Source: Thermoflexales bacterium (GTDB taxonomy: Bacteria; Chloroflexota; Anaerolineae; Fen-1058). From it: DNA of 21,464 nucleotides. A program made the translations under genes and the position numbers. Of this stretch, positions 16,777 through 21,464 are shown in pieces; position 1 is the stretch's first letter; each line of letters begins with the position of its first letter. The DNA lies in contig JAFGFO010000365.1 of the NCBI GenBank assembly GCA_016931085.1, positions 1-21,464 of the forward strand, read 5' to 3'. The notes under the pieces were generated by a model. It had not been told where the DNA came from. It was given only the letters and a program-made list of their open reading frames with translations, and did no database searches.

Positions 16777-16808
16777 AAAACGTAAAACGTAATGCGTAAA
16801 ACGTAAAA
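16774..16808. repeat. 7-bp direct repeat array (CGTAAAA x5) at the holA start
   Basis: Five contiguous units read CATAAAA, CGTAAAA, CGTAATG, CGTAAAA, CGTAAAA on the + strand. The first unit contains the complement of the holA start codon. The array fills most of the 37-nt gap between holA and the DUF6391 gene. Confidence 0.8.
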
Positions 16809-16813
16809 TGCCA

Positions 16814-17314
16814 TCAACTGCGCGTGCTGATCTTGTGCACGCCCAGCTCGCCGCGCGACACCTTTTGCACGCCGGTGATGGTCATATCACCCACCTCGGG
16901 CGAGGTGGTCACGTGTTCCTGGAGCAGCGGGCCGAGCGGCTGAGCCGCGAGCAGGGCCGCCATGGTAGCCAGCATGGCGGTCGGCAAGCGGTCCCAGTCC
17001 CAACGCTTGCTGCGCCCGCTCATGGCGACAAAGGCGCTGGCGCCGGCCAACATACTGGACGTGACCAGGTTTGTGCCGCAGCCGGGGTGGATCGCCAGGC
17101 GGTGCTCGCCAGCCTTCAAGCGGGCGAGCGCCTCGTTGGCGGCGGCGCTCACTTGCTCGGTGGTAGCCGAGCCATAGATGTAATAGCCGTTAGGTGTCGA
17201 GCGCCCCACCAGGTTGATGCCGGGGCAGTGCTGCGACAGCACGTGGATGGTGGCGTGCTCGAGCGCGTGATTGCGCCGCGTGCGCGCGATGAACGAGATC
17301 TCTAGAATATTCAC
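16814..17314 (-). CDS. DUF6391 family protein
   Basis: This 166-residue protein of unknown function starts with GTG at 17312-17314, supported by GAGGAAG on the minus strand just upstream (17320-17326). It carries the family's signature RRNHALEHATIHVL near residue 13. PNGYYIYG and a conserved HPGCGTNLVTSSMLAGASAF follow, the latter leading into a moderately hydrophobic segment. A second hydrophobic stretch (LPTAMLATMAALLAAQPLG) suggests membrane association. The His-rich EHATIH and the HPGCGTN elements could bind metal, but that is inference. It lies between the sortase and holA genes in the same orientation. The family name is from memory of the EHATIH signature; no function is known to me. 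Confidence 0.75.
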   Translation of the reverse strand: MNILEISFIARTRRNHALEHATIHVLSQHCPGINLVGRSTPNGYYIYGSATTEQVSAAANEALARLKAGEHRLAIHPGCGTNLVTSSMLAGASAFVAMSGRSKRWDWDRLPTAMLATMAALLAAQPLGPLLQEHVTTSPEVGDMTITGVQKVSRGELGVHKISTRS

Positions 17315-17327
17315 AGTCTTCCTCTTT

Positions 17328-17358
17328 CGTAGGGGCGGGTTTGAAACCCGCCCCTACG
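17328..17358. repeat. REP-like perfect palindrome with GTAG ends
   Basis: GTAGGGGCGGGTTT (17329-17342) and AAACCCGCCCCTAC (17344-17357) are exact reverse complements around a single G, and the flanking C/G extends the arms to 15 bp. It sits between the DUF6391 and sortase genes and provides the sortase stop codon. It may also work as a transcription terminator or mRNA-stabilising hairpin. Confidence 0.8.
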
Positions 17359-18175
17359 GCGAAACGGGCAAGGCGATGATAATGAGCCGGTGGGTGTTGT
17401 TCGTATAAGGCCAACACGTCACCAGCGTCAGGCGCTCATCTCCCGTGGGAGCGATGTACTGCGCGTTTTCCTGGCGCACTTCTAGCGACTGGTCCTTCTC
17501 CGGCAAGAGCAACTTTTGGGCGACGGCATAGGCGCGCGCGAGCTCGGCCGCGTACAGCGTGATCGAGTCGCCCGGCTCGAGATTCACCAGGTCTCTGAAC
17601 ACTTCGCCGTCGATATTATGGTGGCCTTCCACTACAGTGTTGCCCACCACGCCAAAGGCGGCCGAACTCTTGAGCCAGCCGGCGGCAAAATAGCCCGGCA
17701 CGTCCCACACGCTAATCGTTTGGCCGTCGCGCTCCTCCAGGTGCCAGCCGACCGCCTCCACCGGCGCGTCCAGGCCGATGGCCGGGATGACGATACGGCT
17801 TGGCCCAACCGGTCCCGGTGCGACGCTGGCCACTTCCTGGGTAGGCGGGATGATGGGAGCCGGCTCGGCCGTGGGCGGGGCGGCCGGCGCTTGAGGCGTG
17901 GCCGTGGCCTGGGCAGTCGGGCTGGGCATGACGACAATCTCGATGATCGCGTCGGGCGTTCGAGTGGGCGCGGGTATCTTGGCCGGCTGGGTAGGCGGGA
18001 GGGTCGGGCGAGCGTTGGCCGCGATGAGGGCAGCCAGGCGCGCCGATGGCGTACCATCGAGAAATGGGGCACTGTCGCTTGCCCGCGCGAGCGGGAACGC
18101 GAGTGTCCCACAACCCAAGGCCAGCGCCAGCCCACCCACCGCTAGCAAATACCCAAGCCAACGTCGACCACTCAT
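17354..18175 (-). CDS. Sortase family transpeptidase
   Basis: This 273-residue membrane-anchored sortase would join sorted surface proteins to the envelope or assemble pilin-like polymers. Residues about 6-25 (WLGYLLAVGGLALALGCGTL) are an N-terminal anchor. Residues about 45-122 are a Pro/Thr/Ala spacer (PTLPPTQPAKIPAPTRTP). The catalytic domain starts near 125 (RIVIPAIGLDAPVEAVGWH). The triad is visible: His185 in EGHHNIDG, Cys254 in LTLVTCWP and Arg263 in NTHRLII. The short form with TLVTC resembles class D/E-type sortases; I cannot fix the class. Shine-Dalgarno GAGGTG (18184-18189, minus strand) and a promoter at 18197-18224 precede it. Its stop codon TAG is contributed by a palindromic repeat. 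No canonical LPXTG substrate is encoded in the window. Confidence 0.9.
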   Translation of the reverse strand: MSGRRWLGYLLAVGGLALALGCGTLAFPLARASDSAPFLDGTPSARLAALIAANARPTLPPTQPAKIPAPTRTPDAIIEIVVMPSPTAQATATPQAPAAPPTAEPAPIIPPTQEVASVAPGPVGPSRIVIPAIGLDAPVEAVGWHLEERDGQTISVWDVPGYFAAGWLKSSAAFGVVGNTVVEGHHNIDGEVFRDLVNLEPGDSITLYAAELARAYAVAQKLLLPEKDQSLEVRQENAQYIAPTGDERLTLVTCWPYTNNTHRLIIIALPVSP

Positions 18176-18196
18176 CCGTCATTCACCTCAAGCCCT

Positions 18197-18224
18197 ATTA
18201 TAGCATACCCGTCTTGTAAATCAA
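18197..18224 (-). promoter_or_regulatory. Promoter of the sortase gene
   Basis: On the minus strand TTGATT (complement of 18219-18224), a 16-nt spacer and TATAAT (complement of 18197-18202) are present. TGC before the -10 makes it an extended -10 as well. Transcription would start about 15 nt before the ATG, just ahead of the Shine-Dalgarno. Confidence 0.65.
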
Positions 18225-18260
18225 CCGCCGGCCTCCAGTTTCTACATAGCGTACTGAAGA

Positions 18261-18360
18261 GGCTTTTAATTGAACCGCCAAGACGCATCCAATCCCCTGC
18301 GGGGATTGGCGTGTGCAAAGAAATCAAAGCTTGGCGTTCTTCGCGCCTTGGCGGTAAAAT
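18261..18360. mobile_element. MITE-like inverted-repeat element between peptidase and sortase genes
   Basis: ACCGCCAAG (18274-18282) and CTTGGCGGT (18347-18355) form inverted ends about 80 bp apart. Inside lies a perfect 9-bp hairpin, CCAATCCCC (18289-18297) with GGGGATTGG (18301-18309), loop TGC. The right part also carries GCCAAG-type direct repeats on the minus strand. No ORF is present. It resembles the small noncoding palindromic repeats scattered in many bacterial genomes; mobility is inferred from form only. It could also terminate the upstream peptidase transcript. Confidence 0.5.
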
Positions 18361-18369
18361 TCTAGTCTG

Positions 18370-19491
18370 TCACGGGATAAAGCGCAGGCCTCGCTCGAAG
18401 CTCGTCAGGCTTTCGCAGCCGGCGGCGGTGATCACGACGTCGTCTTCGATCCTCACCCCCCCTTTGCCCGGCAGGTAAATCCCCGGCTCCACGGTAAAGA
18501 CCATGCCTTCCTCCAGCACCGTCTGGTCGCCCTCGCAAGCGTAGGGCGGCTCGTGGACGGACAGGCCCAGCCCGTGCCCGAGGCGGTGAGTGAAGTAGTG
18601 GCCGTAGCCGGCGCGGGCGATGACCGCCCGCGCGGCCCGATCGACCGCCTGGATCGGCACCCCTGGCCGGGCAGCCGCCCGCCCCGCTTCGTTGGCGGCC
18701 AGGACGATGTCGTAGACCTTTCTCAGCTCGCCGTCCAGCTCGCCGGCTGTGCCCAGGGCAAAGGTGCGCGTGATGTCGCTGGCGTAGCCGGCGGCGCTTG
18801 CGCCAAAGTCGAACAGCAGCAATTGCCCGGCTTGCAAGACCTGATCTCCCGTCGCGCCGTGCGGCAGGGCCGAGTTGGCCCCGGCCAGCACCAGCGGCTC
18901 GAACGGAAAGCCCTCCGTCCCGTGGCGCAGGCAAGCGATCTGCAGCTCGGCAGCCACCTGGCGCTCTGTCATGCCCGAGCGCAGCACCGCCAGTGTATCC
19001 GCCAGCGCCGCCTCGGCGATCTCGGCAGCGCGCCGCATGTGGGCCAGCTCGTCCGCGCTCTTGCGCATGCGAAGCCCCGCCAGCAGCGGCTCGGCGGCGG
19101 CCAGTTTCAGGCCAGGCGCGCCGGCTTGTAGCAGCTCAAGTTCCAGCACCCGCAAAGCCTGCTCTTCGACCGCCAACACTCGCCCGCCCAGGCGCAGCGC
19201 TTCACACGCCTGCCGGAACGCCCCGCCCGCCCCTTCCTCGTCGCGCCATGGGAACAACTGCCAGTCCACGCGCACCGGCCCGGCGCCTGGCTTGGTGGCC
19301 TCCAACGCCGGCAAGATGAGCGCCGGCCGCTCGCCTAGGCCGGTGGGGAACAATGCCAGCGTGGGCCGCTCGCTCAGATGAAACGCCAGCCCGCTCAGGT
19401 ACACCATGTTCACGCCGGGCATGATCGCCACGCAGTCCATCCCGCCCGCGCGGGCCAGTTCAGTCAGTTTGCTAATTCTATCTCCGTTCAT
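18370..19491 (-). CDS. M24 family metallopeptidase (Xaa-Pro aminopeptidase/prolidase type)
   Basis: This is a 373-residue cytosolic peptidase of the pita-bread fold, which releases an N-terminal residue before proline from peptides. Residues about 5-130 are the creatinase-type N-terminal domain and about 145-373 the M24 catalytic domain. All five metal ligands of the dinuclear centre are visible: Asp228 (LLFDFGA), Asp239 (SDITRTF), His306 (HRLGHGLGL), Glu335 (VEPGIY) and Glu349 (RIEDD). Length is typical for pepQ/ypdF-like enzymes. The ATG at 19491 has GAGGT 5 nt upstream (19497-19501, minus strand). It follows murJ by 28 nt in the same direction with no terminator, so the two are probably one transcript. 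Exact substrate preference cannot be told. Confidence 0.92.
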   Translation of the reverse strand: MNGDRISKLTELARAGGMDCVAIMPGVNMVYLSGLAFHLSERPTLALFPTGLGERPALILPALEATKPGAGPVRVDWQLFPWRDEEGAGGAFRQACEALRLGGRVLAVEEQALRVLELELLQAGAPGLKLAAAEPLLAGLRMRKSADELAHMRRAAEIAEAALADTLAVLRSGMTERQVAAELQIACLRHGTEGFPFEPLVLAGANSALPHGATGDQVLQAGQLLLFDFGASAAGYASDITRTFALGTAGELDGELRKVYDIVLAANEAGRAAARPGVPIQAVDRAARAVIARAGYGHYFTHRLGHGLGLSVHEPPYACEGDQTVLEEGMVFTVEPGIYLPGKGGVRIEDDVVITAAGCESLTSFERGLRFIP

Positions 19492-19503
19492 GCATTACCT
19501 CAT

Positions 19504-19531
19504 TGTTACGTTTTACGTTTCACGCTTTCCG
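19504..19531. repeat. Degenerate 7-bp repeat array (TTTTACG type) over the murJ stop
   Basis: Units read TGTTACG, TTTTACG, TTTCACG, CTTTCCG on the + strand. The second unit is exactly the complement of CGTAAAA found at the holA boundary. The murJ stop codon lies in the third unit, and the following bases encode its Arg/Lys-rich end. Confidence 0.65.
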
Positions 19532-21073
19532 TTTCCGTCTCACCATATCCAGCACCAGGCGCACTTCTTCCGCGCCCAGCAGCAGTGCTGCAACGCCGTA
19601 GACGACTGCGCCCACCACCACCCCACCGGCGCCGCGGACGAGTGAGGGCAGCGACGACGTAGCGGCCAAAAAGAGCCACACCGCCGCGCCCATGGCCAGC
19701 GAGGCCAGGCCGGCTTTGCCGCTCGATGCCGCCGTGCGCCATCCTCCCAACCCACCCAGCCGGGGGCGGATCAAGGCCAGCAGCAGCGCCATTTCCAGGT
19801 AAGCGGCGATGGTATTGGCCAACGCCAGCCCGGCTATCCCCATCGGCCCGATGAGGAGCAAGCTCAGCGCCAGGTTGGCGAGCATGGCCGCCACGCCGAT
19901 GGCCACCGGCGTGCGCGTGTCGTGCAGGGCGTAAAAAGCTCGCACCAGGATCTCGATGGCCGAGTGGGCGACCAGCCCCGGCGCATACCAGGCCAGAGCG
20001 GTCGCGACGATCTGGGTCGAGCCGACATGGAACTGGCCGCGCTCGAACAAGAGCGCCACCAGCGGCGAGCACAGCACCAGCAGGCCCACGGCGGCCGGCA
20101 GGCTGACGAAGACGATGGCTCGCAGCGTGGCCAGCAGCGAATCCCGCATGGCCTCTTTTTGACCGCGCGTGGCCTGACTGGCGAAGGTGGGAAAAGCGGC
20201 CGTGGCCACCGATTGGGCAAAGACGCCTTGGGGCAGCAGCATGAGGCGGAAGGCGTAATTGAGCGCCGCCACCGCGCCGCTGCCCAGGTGGGAAGCCAGG
20301 TTAGTCTCGACCCAAAAGTTGAGTTGGAGCACAGCCAGGCCCAGCACGCGCGGGCCCATGAGCCGCAGCACCTGGCGCACCCCCTCGTCACGCAGCGAGA
20401 GCACGGGTGAGTAGCGACAGCCGGCCTTGAACAAGCCGGGCAATTGAACGAGGAAGTGCAGCGCCGCGCCGGCCACCGCGCCGATCGCCGCACCCATCGG
20501 CCCGCCGAACGGCCCCGGCAGCGGGGTGAGCAGAGCCGCGCCCAAGATGATGCCCAGGTTATAGGCCGCCGGCGCCAGGCCCGGCAGCAGGAACTGCCCG
20601 CGCGTGTTGAGCACCCCCATGATCAGGCCCGACACGCCAAAGATCACCGGGCTGATCAACATCACGCGCACCAGCGGCACCGTCATCGCCTGCTTTTCCG
20701 GGCTAAAGCCGGGGGCCAGCACGCTGCCCACCAGTTGGGGGGCAAAGAGCGCGGCCAGCGCCGAGGCCAAGCCGGTGCTGAAGAGCAGCAAGTTGATCAC
20801 CCCGCTGGTCAGCCGCCACGCCCCGGCCTCGTCGTCGCGGGCCAGGTAAGCGCTAAAGGCGGGGATGAAAGCCGAGGCCAGCGCGCCGCCGGCCAGCAAG
20901 AAAAAGATGAGGTCGGGGATGCGGAAAGCGGCCAGGTAGGCGTCGGCGGCGTCGCTGGTGCCTAACTGGGCCGTGATCACCACGTCGCGCAGGAGGCCCA
21001 TCAGGCGGCTGGCAACGAAGGCAGCCATCACCACAGCGCTGGCGCGCGCGATTTGACGGTTGCTCGAGTTCAT
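19520..21073 (-). CDS. murJ: Lipid II flippase MurJ
   Basis: This 517-residue polytopic membrane protein of the MOP superfamily moves lipid II across the cytoplasmic membrane for peptidoglycan synthesis. About 13-14 hydrophobic segments are evident. The conserved N-terminal block SRLMGLLRDVVITAQLG holds Arg23 and Arg29-Asp30, matching the essential arginine region of MurJ, and is followed by DAYLAAFRIPDLI and GGALASAFIPAFS. The central block ALNYAFRLMLLPQGVFAQSV is also typical. Length is normal. No Shine-Dalgarno precedes the ATG; a TATAAT 7 nt upstream predicts a leaderless transcript. The C-terminus RRKRKA is encoded by a 7-bp repeat array. Presence of murJ implies a peptidoglycan wall, in keeping with the sortase gene downstream. 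Confidence 0.95.
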   Translation of the reverse strand: MNSSNRQIARASAVVMAAFVASRLMGLLRDVVITAQLGTSDAADAYLAAFRIPDLIFFLLAGGALASAFIPAFSAYLARDDEAGAWRLTSGVINLLLFSTGLASALAALFAPQLVGSVLAPGFSPEKQAMTVPLVRVMLISPVIFGVSGLIMGVLNTRGQFLLPGLAPAAYNLGIILGAALLTPLPGPFGGPMGAAIGAVAGAALHFLVQLPGLFKAGCRYSPVLSLRDEGVRQVLRLMGPRVLGLAVLQLNFWVETNLASHLGSGAVAALNYAFRLMLLPQGVFAQSVATAAFPTFASQATRGQKEAMRDSLLATLRAIVFVSLPAAVGLLVLCSPLVALLFERGQFHVGSTQIVATALAWYAPGLVAHSAIEILVRAFYALHDTRTPVAIGVAAMLANLALSLLLIGPMGIAGLALANTIAAYLEMALLLALIRPRLGGLGGWRTAASSGKAGLASLAMGAAVWLFLAATSSLPSLVRGAGGVVVGAVVYGVAALLLGAEEVRLVLDMVRRKRKA

Positions 21074-21080
21074 GGGGAGA

Positions 21081-21096
21081 ATTATACCATTAATGG
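21081..21096 (-). promoter_or_regulatory. Extended -10 promoter of murJ with overlapping palindrome
   Basis: The complement of 21081-21086 is TATAAT, preceded on the minus strand by TGG, forming an extended -10. The bases CCATTAATGG (21087-21096) are a perfect 10-bp palindrome touching the -10, a possible operator. Only 7 nt separate the -10 box from the ATG. Confidence 0.55.
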
Positions 21097-21188
21097 CGCT
21101 TTTAAATGGACAGGGCCTACACCGACAAGACTGGTGCAGGCCCCGATTAGAGATAAGGACCTGGGGTTTTGGCGGCCCCCCAAACTAA

Positions 21189-21216
21189 AGAGCCAGGGAC
21201 GCCGCTCCCTGGCTCT
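21189..21216 (-). terminator. Perfect 11-bp hairpin, possible terminator
   Basis: AGAGCCAGGGA (21189-21199) and TCCCTGGCTCT (21206-21216) are exact reverse complements with a CGCCGC loop. On the minus strand the stem is followed by TTAGTTT, weakly T-rich, which would suit termination of a transcript coming from beyond the right edge. On the + strand no T-run follows. Confidence 0.5.
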
Positions 21217-21464
21217 CGTCAATAAGGAGGAGAAGAAATACCCGCCCGCTACTTCAAATATAGAATAACACAAAGCGGCCAAATATACTGGACGCCAAGC
21301 CTACGATTACCCTACGCCGGCAGAAAAGGGTATCGCTCGGTCGAGAGGCATTTGCCTCCAACGTGAAATGCCCCCTAGGGCATTCGAAGCGAAAGGCAAT
21401 TGCGGGCATACATCCCCCACAATGGCGTCATTTTGCGGCCTGTCGCCCCACTTACCTCCCCGAA

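Larger units (their letters stand above)
21074..21464. other. Noncoding end of the window with several hairpins
   Basis: This 391-nt stretch holds no convincing gene on either strand. Apart from the murJ promoter it contains four inverted repeats. GGGCCT...AGGCCC (21113-21143) has an inner 4-bp continuation. AGAGCCAGGGA/TCCCTGGCTCT (21189-21216) is an 11-bp stem. GAGGCA/TGCCTC lies at 21345-21358 and AATGCCC/GGGCATT at 21367-21384. A purine run AAGGAGGAG near 21223 resembles a ribosome site but has no start codon at a fitting distance. Confidence 0.5.

Noticed and set aside
15769..16785. 338-residue + strand frame opposite holA
   Set aside because: The minus strand encodes a clear HolA of normal length. 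The + strand product is Gln/His/Leu-rich without any recognisable family.
16774..16808. Possible CRISPR array from the regular CGTAAAA spacing
   Set aside because: The units are 7 bp and contiguous with no spacers, so this is a tandem repeat and not a CRISPR array.
21053..21282. Short frames on both strands upstream of murJ
   Set aside because: They cross the murJ promoter and the hairpins, lack ribosome sites and show no conserved motif.

Overview
The window looks like a chromosomal segment of a Chloroflexota bacterium, probably Anaerolineae- or Caldilineae-like. The evidence is a high GC content by eye, a BTAD/NB-ARC/TPR signal-transduction ATPase, a secreted CSLREA-type beta-helix protein ending in a 'YLPLV' tail, Thr/Pro-rich linkers after lipoprotein signals, a DUF6391 protein and TATAAT-type promoters, several with an extended -10. 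This lineage call rests on recognised family features and not on any database search.

Left half, all on the + strand. The window opens inside or at the broken start of a large AfsR/SARP-like regulator (31-2685) whose DNA-binding domain is not in the window. It is followed by a 75-residue microprotein (2845-3072) and a 1234-residue secreted beta-helix surface protein (3197-6901) that ends at a strong hairpin (6987-7021). A promoter at 7039-7067 then drives a class I methyltransferase (7098-7943), which overlaps by 4 nt a Tat-exported DUF362 lipoprotein (7940-9085). A second promoter precedes a 2023-residue alpha-2-macroglobulin-family lipoprotein with an intact CTEQ thioester (9225-15296). Twenty-four nucleotides later comes a HicB/HicA toxin-antitoxin pair (15321-15757) of visibly lower GC.

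Right half, all on the - strand, convergent with hicA. In transcription order the genes are murJ (lipid II flippase), an M24 Xaa-Pro-type peptidase, a sortase, a DUF6391 protein and holA (DNA polymerase III delta). murJ and the peptidase are probably co-transcribed. The sortase has its own promoter. Boundaries between these genes are occupied by small repeats: two arrays of a 7-bp unit (TTTTACG/CGTAAAA), a perfect GTAG-ended palindrome and a MITE-like inverted-repeat element. The arrays contain the holA start codon and the murJ stop codon, and the palindrome supplies the sortase stop codon.

Taken together the window is rich in cell-envelope functions: a surface beta-helix protein, a Tat lipoprotein, a macroglobulin protease trap, a sortase and a lipid II flippase. 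The candidates most worth following are the regulator/microprotein/surface-protein neighbourhood with its C-terminal YLPLVVKNN tail, the repeat elements that have become part of gene ends, and a perfect 13-bp inverted repeat inside hicA. No tRNA, rRNA, CRISPR array or complete mobile element was seen.
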